From Neoscytalidium dimidiatum (taxonomy: Eukaryota; Ascomycota; Dothideomycetes; Botryosphaeriales; Botryosphaeriaceae): 64,000 nt of DNA. A program made the translations under genes and the position numbers. Below, piece after piece: positions 1-9,992 of the stretch (position 1 is the stretch's first letter; every line of letters starts with the position of its first letter). The stretch is from NCBI GenBank assembly GCA_037367355.1, contig CM074695.1, positions 4,464,001 to 4,528,000 of the forward strand, in the 5' to 3' direction. A model generated the notes under the pieces. That model ran no database searches. It was not told the origin of the DNA and saw nothing but the letters and a program-made list of their open reading frames with translations.

Positions 1-3000
1 TGAGACGGTTCTGCTTCGGTCGATTTGGTGTGTGCAGCCTGATGGTGAGACTTGAGGAGTTGCACGTGATGCAGAGGTAGGTCTGACGTCGGTCCTGCGT
101 TTGGCATACTCTTTACCTCACAGTCACGGAGCCTGACCATTCAATTCGAACTGTTTACGGAATATTAATATCTCTTTTTTACTCGCGCAGTTCGAGATCG
201 CCCCATCGCTTTTTCATCTATCGGCGCGGTCCTCTATTAACTATACTCGCTTGCGGAGTAAGGCGCAAGCGTCTTACAGTAATTGATATCAGCATGAACT
301 AATAGACGCATGGACAATCACCACGTGGTTCTACACACCGCTTGATCGCTTATTCTATAAAACTTTTTGTTTCTATTTCGAAAAGAAAAAAAACAGGAGA
401 GCTTAGGCCATCAAAAAAAAAATATCAGGCAAGAAGAGCCGGCCGTTGCGAGCGAGCTCCGTGTCCCCTGGCCGGCGATAGTGTACAGCCCAAAGCACAC
501 CACCAAGACGCTTCCCAATCCGGAATCGGCATTGTCCGCGTCTACTCAACGCTTCCCCTTCCCCCTCACTCCGCCGCAGGATCCCCGCCCTTCCTCCAGC
601 GCAGTCTCCGACTCACCGCGTGGTCAATTCCGCCGAGTAAGCTACAGCCTCGCCCTTGGGCCGTGAGTGGGTTGCGCCTTGCGGAGGAGAGGCAATCTAC
701 TGGGGGGCGAAAGGGTGGGGCGGGGTAGGAGCGGAGTGTTTGGTGGGGGGGGAGGAAGGGAGAATTTGTGCGGAGATTTTTTTTTTCTTCTATTGTCGCT
801 GGCATGTAGCAGTGCTGCTGCCGCGATAGGGGAGCAGTGGGTCGCAAGAAGAAATAGGGCGTTCGCTTTGAGAGATGACGGGCCACACGTGGGGACATAA
901 TATCTCGAGTGGCTGGTTCACGGGCAGTTGAAGCAAGCCGTCCGGATGTGGGTGTCATGTAAGAGGGGTAAAGTCTCCGTCCGGGCGGCTGCGCCGGCGG
1001 CCTGCTGCATGCTGTGCTGCGGTTTGAAGGGTGGGTTTCTTCTGTCACTTGCTGTGGTGGTGCAGGATGCTGCGGGCTTTGGAGGGGCTCGGCGGGGTGG
1101 ATGAGGTGGGCGTAGGAGGATTCTGGGTAGCCGACTGGAGGCGTTTCATGTTCTGACGAACATGGGGGAGATAGCGATGCTGCTATGGATTGATTCGTAC
1201 TTAGGTGGGACGAGGGCGTGCATGTGGGTAAGGTGTGAGTGTTGTCATGGTCACATTCGTGGATTATGTTGTTGTGACGTATGGTTACGTAGTAGCGAAT
1301 GTAGCGGATGATCTGCTGCGGTCCGGGCCTGAAACGCCATTTAAATGCTCTAAAAAGTTAGTGCCTGCCTGTTTCACTGGATTTGTTTATTGGCAACCGG
1401 GATTTCTCCTCTTGCGTTCTCATTTATGAGGCAACTTTGATGTATGGCTAAACAGTAGGTAGCAGTGCCATCGGCACTGCTTTGTTTTCTTCAACCGTAT
1501 TTCAGCTAGTAGCAAGATGTTGATCTCTGAATATACCTACGCTCTTCTTGCGCAATTTCATCTCTAAGTGTCACGATGAAAGTGAAACGGGGTGATTTAC
1601 ATGGTACGGTAGGAGAAATCCACCCTTCCGTACTCGAAGAAACAAAATTCGAATGAGGCACAGACGCAGCTGTGTAGCTATAATATTCAGAGTGATATTA
1701 GCAACAGATTTAAGTAACTGCTCTTCTTTCCCATAGCATGCCAGAATGGTTAACGGTCTACTGCGGGCCGAAGGCTGGTGAACTCTCTTCCCCCATCTCT
1801 GCAGGGTTGAAATTGGAGTGTGTGATAGACAAAAGCAACACCACTATTACCCTCGCATCCACGCGCCTCACATCCTCAATGTATTGAACCCGTAGAGGTG
1901 TCTGAGCTGGCTACACAGGATGCATTTGAACAAAGCCAAACTCTTCCTTGTGAAACCTGTTTCTGCTTCCTCCCGTGCCCGCTGTGCGATCATTACTCGT
2001 CACCACTCACATGCGGCTAGCTCTTACCCGACCCCCTCCCAACCACAGACCTTATGACGAGCAGTGATGAAAACACCTTCCTGCCCGATTCCCTCTTTTT
2101 GTTCTGCGGTGGACCTCTCCTCCAACGAATGACGGCATCACCCGGGCCCCCCCCCCCCCTTCCGTCCAACATCGAACGTCGCAGCGGAACCGTCTCCTGC
2201 AGCGAGCAAATTTACCACGAGTCTTTTTCGGGTTGCGATCCTTCAACTTCGAACGTAGTGGCGGAGTCGATTCCATCGATCGAGGATTTGAGAAAATCGT
2301 GATCGGGGAGCTGGGGAATTACATAAGTTCGAACGTCGCGCGGAACCATCTCCCGTCGTACGGGCGTTTCAAATCATGATTTCTTTTTTTTTTTCGGATG
2401 TCTTTTCCGAAGCTGCCACCTCTCCCACATCGTTGGACCGAGAGACAAGAAACAGAGGACCGAAAGATCTGTAAACGCGATCGGGCCTATCTCTGAGGGT
2501 TGCTCGGAGGGAAGCAGGGTACACGAACTTTCGGCTGGACGTTCATGTGATCTGACGTATTGCACATGCACGATTCGAGTCATGTAAAATGGCGGGGTAT
2601 CTGCCCGGATGGATCTTCTGTGCGGAGACTCTTCTAGATGTTCTATTGCCGTGGGTGGTTTCAGGGAGTCATGTCCTCCCAAAGCCAAGAAAGACAAAGC
2701 AGAACGGGAAGCCAGGCTCGTTGAGCGTGTCATGAGCACGTGTACCGGGCACCCATCAGAATACCGGTAATTTATACTGTTATCAGCCATTGCACGATAT
2801 TTTATGCTCTTATGTCGCAGACGGGTTTAGTCAATAGAGAAACTGCGTCAACCCGGCTCCTGCGGGGAGTAACTCGCGGGCTTCGTGTAAAAGAAAATGG
2901 TTTCCCGCGGCAAGACTGTGATCAGCTGAACCGTAATGATAGATGGCGGCGAATCGACGATGGAGGACCGGCGCACTGTTGGTGTGATCTGTGCGGACCG

Positions 3001-4597
3001 TGCCCGTATTTGGAAACTTCATCACGGGTAAGCATCCAGAGCACTTGTCCATCGATGCGGTCGATATTCAACCGAGCCCCACTTCATACCATCAAGGGAG
3101 GGAAGGCTATCTGTTGTTGGAAGCGAAGGGCATGCATTTGAGAATCAAGGACAATGCGTTGAAGGGATGCGGCAGAAGCTGCACCTGTACGATACGAGTA
3201 AGCAGTACGGCGCTCCAGGAGACGCTGCATAAGAGCAGATGAGCTTTAGCTGCATTGCTGATGGCTGAGATGCTGGCTTCGCTGCATGGTGTGGCTCTGC
3301 TTGTTGTCGATGGGAGAGTGACCAGTATCCAAACCCTGGTGCTGTGGACAGCGGTTAGTATCATCAGCCGAACTCCCACGAAAGCCAAGGCTTGCTGGAA
3401 GTTGAGAATCATCTTGCATTCACGAACCATGGGGCTTCAACAGAGTGTGATGGAGAAGTTCTTGTTGCTACAGTCCGGTTCGACCGAATGCCGACGTAGT
3501 TTCATACCATCCAATCAGACCTAGGTCAGAATCAGAAGGATCTCTGTCTAGGGTGATCGGATCACCTATGACTGAATGTCTCACTCACCTCACATATCGG
3601 TTGAGTCTCGACCGAGTCGGCTCCAGGATCGGACAGCAAGGATCTTAATCCTTTCTCGTGCATATTTCAGCGTGTACGTACCGATGGGGATCTACAGGTC
3701 TACAGACGCAAAAAGGTCCGGTCAGCAGAGTGTAGGGTGAGCGGCTGCACGAACGGTGTTGCAGAGTAAGCCGCTGAGACACAAGCCATTGGACGAACTA
3801 CTGCAGGCATCAGGGGCACGTCTTTCCGCCGTCAGTCAGCCACAAAGCTGGGCAGGCACCATCCCGTGCGCTTGGCGCATCATCACATGCATGAAGACCT
3901 CGAAACTTCGCCTGAAGGAAAAAGAGACGCAGCGGACAGAGTACTGGGGGGCGAATCGTTGTTTTAAAATTTTCTAAGCGAAGCATCCGAGACGGAAGGA
4001 AATGATGCTTCTATCCAACGAGCGGTAAGAAGGGGATTTTGCAGACTTGAGTTTGTGTTCGTCCACCCCAAATGAGGCTCATTTAAGAGCTCAAAAAAAT
4101 GTTTGGCAAACCACGCGTTGGTGACGTGGTGCCATTAAAGACAAGAGGCTTCCCATCAAATAAGCCGATCGCTGTATACAGTAAACGCACTCGTAAATGC
4201 ATCCTTTTTTTTGGTTTCCGCAAAGGTCTTTTTTCCCAACAGACCTTTTCCTTTCCCTACCCCTTGGTATGGACTTGAAATTCAAAAACGCGGTTAAAAA
4301 TGCAACGCCGTCCATCGCTGCTGCAGGTAAAGCACTAAATCAAAAAACAGACAGACCAGGCGATCTCGCTGGTACTAAAACTCCGGTGTCCGTGCTCGCT
4401 TAAAAAAAGATTCTTGAGAGACGACAGGTGTGAGGAAAGCCCTTTCTGGTTGCTTGGTCGCCTCCGGTTTCCCAATTTTGACAAAGAAGCAGATGTTCAA
4501 TTTTCCGAGACCGCTGGATAAAAGGACCGAGTGGGGTATTGTGACAGATCAACGAGACAAAGAGAAGACAGAAGGAAAGGTGGAGCCGGGTGAGTGG
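1..4597. other. Intergenic stretch, no gene recognised
   Basis: Open frames here are short (under 140 codons), overlap on both strands and show no family resemblance or convincing intron-exon pattern. The interval contains homopurine and homopyrimidine runs and an imperfect direct repeat near 2172-2354, which is listed separately. It ends at the 3' side of the bestrophin-family gene, so 4400-4597 probably includes that gene's 3' untranslated region. Confidence 0.5.
2172..2354 (+). repeat. Imperfect direct repeat (TCGAACGTCGC-GCGGAACC)
   Basis: The string TCGAACGTCGC, an optional A, then GCGGAACC-N-TCTCC occurs at about 2172-2197 and again at about 2329-2354. A shorter relative (TCGAACGT followed by GGCGGA) lies between them near 2243. 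Spacing is roughly 157 bp between the two better copies. This is seen directly; no function is known, and chance or an old duplication are both possible. Confidence 0.45.
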
Positions 4598-6295
4598 TTA
4601 CACCTCCTCCTGCTTCTTCTGCCGCGACTCGTGCATGCTCTTCCGTGCATCCTGAGCCTCTTGCATGGTCTGGTAAGGACGAGACCGCAGACGCTCGCGG
4701 ATCTGACCGACGGAGCGCGAGGCCCAGGCGTTGTAGCCGTTGGGACTGAAGGGGAAGAGGACCAGGTTGTCTTGGCGCCTGATGAACTGCTCGGGCTTGG
4801 GGGCCGGGGTCGAGGCGATAATGTCGATCTCGCCGGCCAGCTGGTTGCAGTAGTCGTCGAGCGGCAGGTCGTTGACGTCGTTGCCGAACGGGTTCTCAAT
4901 CTCGCGGCCAATAGCCTCGAAGCCCAGGATGATGTACGCGGCAGCCATGGTGCCGGGGATGGTGATCCATCCGAGCGTAGGCCACAGCTGGAAGGGCAAC
5001 AAGATGACGTACAGCCAGGCGATCTGCGAGATGGCGATGGTGTAGGCGATCGGGAGGGGAGTGTTGAGAACACGCTCGGTACCGGCAAGAACATCGTTCA
5101 GTTGGAAGATGGCTTGAGTGGCTTGAACTTGGTGGTAACCCTTGAGCTTGGGCTCTTCACCCTCGGTCAGGGTGTCGACGTAGCGGCTGAGGTGGTTGAG
5201 GATCTCGAGAGGCAGGTTACCAAGCGGCTTCTTGGCGCGCTTGAGCTGCTTGCGAGGGTTGGACTCAGCCATGGGTACACCGAGATACTCGCCAATGGTC
5301 TTCCAGGTCGATTTGCGATGCGGGAGGAAAAGGTCGGGGTCTTCGGCTTCCTTGGCGTAGGTGTCTAGGTGCTGGATCAGGCCCTGCAGATCCTCATAGT
5401 GCATGTAGGGCTCGAAACGGAGCTTGTGCTTGAGGGCGTTGGCGAAGGCAACGATGAGGTTGAGGCCGGTCCTGGGCGCGTGTCAGCCATCGTCTTGAAG
5501 GGTTTCTTTGTTCCCACTCACAGCTTGCCAAGCACGTCTTCCTTTCCCTCCTCACCCTCACGCTCGGAGGCGGAGACCCAGATCTCGCGAGCCAAGGTCT
5601 GGGACACAAGCATGAGCTGGGCCCAGTACTTGCGACCTTCGGAGTAGCGCTCGTAGGAGGTGGTGCTGCGGAGCGAGATGGCGAGGGAGACGACGAAACC
5701 GAGGACAGTCAGGAGGATGTTGGAGACACCAAGCGGGTGGAGATAGTGCGAAATGCAGGTACTGTATGTAATTAGTATAGTGGCTTTTGGTTTGCAGAAA
5801 AACAAAAATCAGCAAAACAAGCACACAAAACGCACATTAATGTCGCCCACAAACCACAGCAAATGACTGGCAGGATAAGCTCCGGGAAGATGCTGCCATG
5901 CATGCGCATGAACATGGGCCACTTCGAATGCTTGTCGATGGAGCGAGGTCCTTCCTGGGAGGATGGTCAGCGGTCGCTGCAGCCGGGTAATGGAACGGGG
6001 CGGGAGAGCTTACGAAGTAATCGTCCAGGTCAATGGTCTTTGAGCGCTTCTGGCGATACTTGATCATCTGCGGAGCCACGTTGCCGGGCGAGAAGGCGGC
6101 CTCGAGCGGTTTGGTCTCGATGTCGGCCTTCTCCTGCTCAGTCACGGCAGTGCCGTTGCTCGACGGCGGAGGATTGACAGAGGGGACGGAGGGCGTGGGC
6201 ACGATCTGCTCGGAGGGCGGGTCGATCCTCACGCTGCGCTGGCTCACGGTCTCGGAGCGGTTGCGCGGAGCGCCGTAGTCACCACCGTCGGCCAT
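4598..6295 (-). CDS. Bestrophin-family (UPF0187) anion channel-like membrane protein
   Basis: Four exons on the minus strand: 6014-6295, 5836-5954, 5522-5761 and 4598-5471, giving 504 aa. Introns are 49-74 nt with donors GTAAGC, GTGCGT and GTGAGT. The N-terminal 90 residues are polar and probably cytosolic. They are followed by the family-like stretch around FPELILPVICCGLWA, a second hydrophobic segment (VSNILLTVLGFVVSLAIS), the conserved RSTTSYERYSEGRKYW region and, in exon 4, hydrophobic segments around AWLYVILLPFQLWPTLGW. The motif IENPFGND is the typical bestrophin/RFP-TM signature near the end of the membrane domain. Family knowledge: these proteins form pentameric chloride or other anion channels in plasma or organelle membranes; fungal members are little characterised. 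The ATG at 6295 is the first in frame. The gene is divergent from the ABC transporter at 9993. Family assignment is secure; the transported ion is inferred. Confidence 0.88.
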
Positions 6296-7568
6296 GTTGA
6301 CTAAGTTGTCGGGGATTGGTGGTTTGATGGGAAGAAGAAGAAGAAGAGAGTAGACGCGTATAGGAAATTGATAGTGAACGCGGGACCTTTAAAAGGGAGT
6401 CCAGGACTGGTTGGCGAGTCGCTGACTGGGGGACAAAAAGGCGGGCGTTGGGAGTCTGGGCAGCTTTTTATTGTTGGATCTGGGGCGCGGCCCCTGTGGA
6501 GCAGCAGAGCGTACGATGGCACGCGCTGGAGGTCGCCGATTGGCCGGGCTGCTGGCTGGCATGGCGCGGGCCGCAGAGGGAAATATACCCTCTCTCTGGC
6601 AGGTCATCGCTCGTCGGCGCGTCGCATTATTGCAGGCCGGCAGGGAAGAGCAGCTGCCCAGCTTACTGTTCGGGACGCCTGAAACAGCGCCTGTGCAGCC
6701 CGGTAGGCCCAAGAGGCGCTCATGAAACGCGGTGCAGTGCAGTGCAGTGCAGCCGCGCGCCCCAAGCCGGGCCGCCTGCCACCGCCGCCGAGCCATTGGC
6801 CGCGCGCGACAGCAGCAGCCGGGCGGGCTCGAGGAGGGAGGAGCGAGGACGTCGAGCTGGTGTGCGCATCGGCTGCGCGACGCGGCCCCATCTGCGACGA
6901 TCCAGAAGCTCTGGACACCGGCGCTCGACGCTGCAGGCGTGCACTGCGCACCCGCTGGTGTTGCCGTGATCGCCACGCGTTGCCCGTGTGCCTGACTCGC
7001 GCACCGCCCAAGTCACCGCCAACGGCCGCCATTGCGTCGCTCCCGCTCACCCTGCGCCATCACGACGGAATCTCACCATTCACAGCGCCCTCCCGCCGCC
7101 CTGCCCAGCATTGCAACCACCCCTGACCCGGCCAGCCACCGTCACCAGCGAGCCTTTCATGCGCCTCAGACCCAGGTGAAGCGCCCCTTAGGGGTGCAGC
7201 GAGCACGCTGACTTCTGCAGCATTCTGCGCGCGGTCTGGGAGGGAAAAGCGACAGACCGCGTTACGTCGTCGGCCCCCAAGCCTCCAACACCAACGGCTC
7301 CGCAATGCCCCATCTTCATCCTGCGCCCGCAGCACCAGGCCGGACACGGCATTCTTCGCCGCGAAGCACGCCCGGTTGAGCCTCGTACTCCAACCGCAGC
7401 CTCCGCCGCCCGAAGGGTGCGCTGGCCGCCAAGCTTGTACCACGAGACGGACTTCGAGTCGGGAGCTCCTTGCCTCGCCTGTTGTTGACTCCTTCCATTC
7501 CCCGGAACCGCTCCCCAGAATTGCCGCATGCGCCATCGGCCTGGCCTGGGATGCGCCGTCGCCGCACG

Positions 7569-7623
7569 CCTGTAGCCTGTAGCCTGTAGCCTGTAGCCTG
7601 TAGCCTGTAGCCTGTAGCCTGTA
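7569..7623 (+). repeat. Heptanucleotide tandem repeat, unit CCTGTAG, about 8 copies
   Basis: The unit CCTGTAG (or TGTAGCC) is repeated head-to-tail without interruption for about 55 bp, then breaks down at GTACGCC. Because 7 is not a multiple of 3, it cannot be kept in a reading frame as a uniform peptide repeat. Together with its position between divergent genes this argues that it is non-coding. It is not a telomeric TTAGGG unit. Copy number is likely variable between strains, as for other fungal minisatellites (inference). Confidence 0.9.
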
Positions 7624-7890
7624 CGCCTTCGCTACTGGAACCTTCTCCGGCTCGGCCGCGTGAACGACGAGGCTGTGACAGCCTAAGGATAGAAACGCCA
7701 GCGTCGTGAGGCCGCCGACCCTGCCGCCCGTTCCCCGCCCTGCCTTACGAGCACCCACACGAGTGGCTGAAGCAGCGGCTTCAATCAATCCGTAGCCGAC
7801 GCGCCGCTGTCGCCGACCGAAAAAGGGCGCGCGTCCTGAGCGTTTCGCACGTCTCCGACCACGTCGGGCCTGGCGACCCTGTCTCTCTGT

Positions 7891-7910
7891 CTCTCTCTCT
7901 CTCTCTCTCT
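7891..7910 (+). repeat. CT dinucleotide run
   Basis: Twenty bases of uninterrupted CT, preceded by a shorter GTCTCTCTGT stretch. Pyrimidine-rich tracts of this kind are common in fungal promoters and 5' leaders. It lies 2.1 kb upstream of the ABC transporter start, so a direct promoter role is uncertain. Confidence 0.8.
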
Positions 7911-8841
7911 TGTCTCCTCGCATTCGCCGACCGATCGAGATTGACTCCCCCACCCTATGCGGTGCGGCCCACCATCGCTGCTATTTTCGAAGTCCGCCGA
8001 AGTCGATAAAGTCCGTTGATCAGCCGAGTGGCGAAGATTCGTGCAGATCTCTCAGCTTCGAGCTCGCTTCTGTGTACGTACTGCATCGTGATTCTTGCGT
8101 GGCACACGCACACGTCGCCCCAGCCTGCGTCGTTCGACTGCAGGGCGCCTCGCGCTTTTCTCAATGGAGGCTGCCGGAAGTGTCTGGAATCGCGCTCGAT
8201 TGATTGTCGAATGAGCATTGTGAAGACGACTATTAGTGCTGCGAAAATTGCCTAAGCCCGTATTACACAATCGCCAAGCAAGAACCTCCAAAAGCAAGTC
8301 CAGTCTTCGAAAAAAAAGAAAAAAAAAAAAAGAGCAGCGCTAAGAGCTCTTCCCTAATTCTCTTTCTTTCTTTCTAATCCAGTTTATAAAGAAAATACTG
8401 ATGAGAAATTTAGAATTAAATAAGACTTAAGAGGATATAGCGTAGATCACGCTACTTAAGCGATCTATTATATGATCATCTTGAGTCCATGCAATTTCAC
8501 GGAGTCATTTTCCAATCGTTTCTCTGATTGCATACGTTCTCCACTCAAGGAACACCATTGTCGTGCGTATTCTCGCCCTGAGTCTAGCGAGTTATCCTAT
8601 AGTAGTTGTTATAGCCCAGAGTAAAATGTCTCCACGTCGTGTTTCCCATTGAAATTTGATCTACTTGTCTCTTCAACGTCTTTCCTTCATCATCTTTGCG
8701 ATCCTCCCTTGCCATCCTTCAATGCCAGTCTTTTGCAAGGGTTTTCTAGAATATAACAAGTTTAATAGTGAGTTGCTTAATTCTAAGCTAAATCTTGATG
8801 TACAGGTTCATTCTTCCAATTTTGCAGGTTCGCAAAGCGCA

Positions 8842-9192
8842 TCAGGTTGATCCAAGGGACTCTTCTTCTACCTTGTGAACAGTAACCGCATTAACAGTCT
8901 TGTCCATTGGGAGAGCATTGATAGCTCTAAGCGGCAGAACGTACCAGCCTGCCTCTCTTACATGTCCCCATCTTCCAGGTTGGCCGTGTATATGCGATTC
9001 TTCCAAAGGTCCCTGTTGGCATTATAGACGCGATCGAAAGAGCCAGTGATAGTGTTCATGCTCTAGCCAATCAAGGTGGTTTATGCCTTTTCTTTTTCCC
9101 CTCTTAACGCCGCACCCCAAAGACTTTTATACGGCGACCTGCCCAAAGCTCGGCTGAAGTCTTTAGCATACTGCTCCTCAATGCCTACATTA
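8842..9192 (-). pseudogene. Possible relic of an unrecognised coding sequence
   Basis: Read on the minus strand, 9192-9086 gives a protein-like stretch (for example EEQYAKDFSRALGRSPYKSL). From 9059 another begins with ATG (NTITGSFDRVYNANRDLW) and ends in an in-frame TAA after EDGDM. Shifting the frame by one base restores a long protein-like reading (AGWYVLPLRAINALPMD and on) to a stop at 8842. Amino-acid composition is far more natural than in the other frames. No family was recognised. It may be a frameshifted pseudogene, a transposon fragment or exons of an unmodelled gene. Confidence 0.3.
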
Positions 9193-9992
9193 TGACTCAT
9201 CAGTGTCCATCGCGATAGGTCTTACCAATACCAAATTCAACCTAAGTCATGGCATTGGTAGTGTCTGCGGGACAAGATGTTTATAAGAGACATGACAGCA
9301 AGGCTTATCTACGAACATATGTGATTTCTTTGAAGAGTTCGGTTTAGATAAATTGTTACATGAAAAATAGCTACCGATGATCAGGCGGTACATTGATAGC
9401 ATCGGACCATTGACGTCACTTTTCTGTAGGTACTGACCTCTCGTTTGCTCATTCGAACCATGGAACAGGCTGAAAATTGCAGTTCAGCGAACTACAAAGG
9501 AGACTTTTACTGATGATGCGGCAGTGTCGCCTCTGCCGACCACCTGCGAGGGTCTAAATGGCAGGTTGCAGCGCACTTCCTTTTCCGGAGTGAGTCGGCC
9601 CACCACTTCAATTCTCTTTCCTCATTACTACCAGTCTCCATGATTTGCGTTTGCCAGGAATCTCTCGGAACGCGGAACTTCCTCTTCCCAGCGTCACATT
9701 CTTCTCCCTTGCTCGCGCTCAGGTGTGGTGGGAAGTTGATGAAAGTGCAGGCAAGGGATACGCCGGACCGCACCGTACCCCACCGTCGGGTCCTCGTCAC
9801 ACCTGGCAACGGCAAAAAGCGTAGACTTCATCTTATACAACATGAGCCCTTTCTTCAGCTTTCAGACAAACGCGTTTCTCCTCTCCGCATCTACGGCTAA
9901 AACGTCCTCTCACCATCCTTCCATCCTCCCGCGAATCAGAGCACTAGCTGAGATCTCCTGCAAAATCTGAGACCATCACGCATCAGCCCTGA

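Larger units (their letters stand above)
6296..9992. other. Long divergent intergenic region with repeats and a possible gene relic
   Basis: This 3.7 kb separates the divergent bestrophin-like gene and ABC transporter. About 6450-8250 is GC-rich, with several long overlapping frames on both strands that look like composition artefacts. About 8300-8800 turns markedly AT-rich. It holds a heptamer tandem repeat, a CT run and a fragment that reads like disrupted coding sequence, each listed separately. Promoters of both flanking genes should lie at its two ends. Confidence 0.5.

Noticed and set aside
4430..5368. 312-codon plus-strand frame opposite the bestrophin-family gene
   Set aside because: Antisense shadow; the minus strand shows the family motifs, in-phase introns and membrane segments.
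7060..7953. 297-codon minus-strand frame across the heptamer repeat
   Set aside because: Arg/Gly-rich translation with a tandem peptide made by the 7-bp repeat; no domain, no intron structure, and competing frames of equal quality on the other strand.
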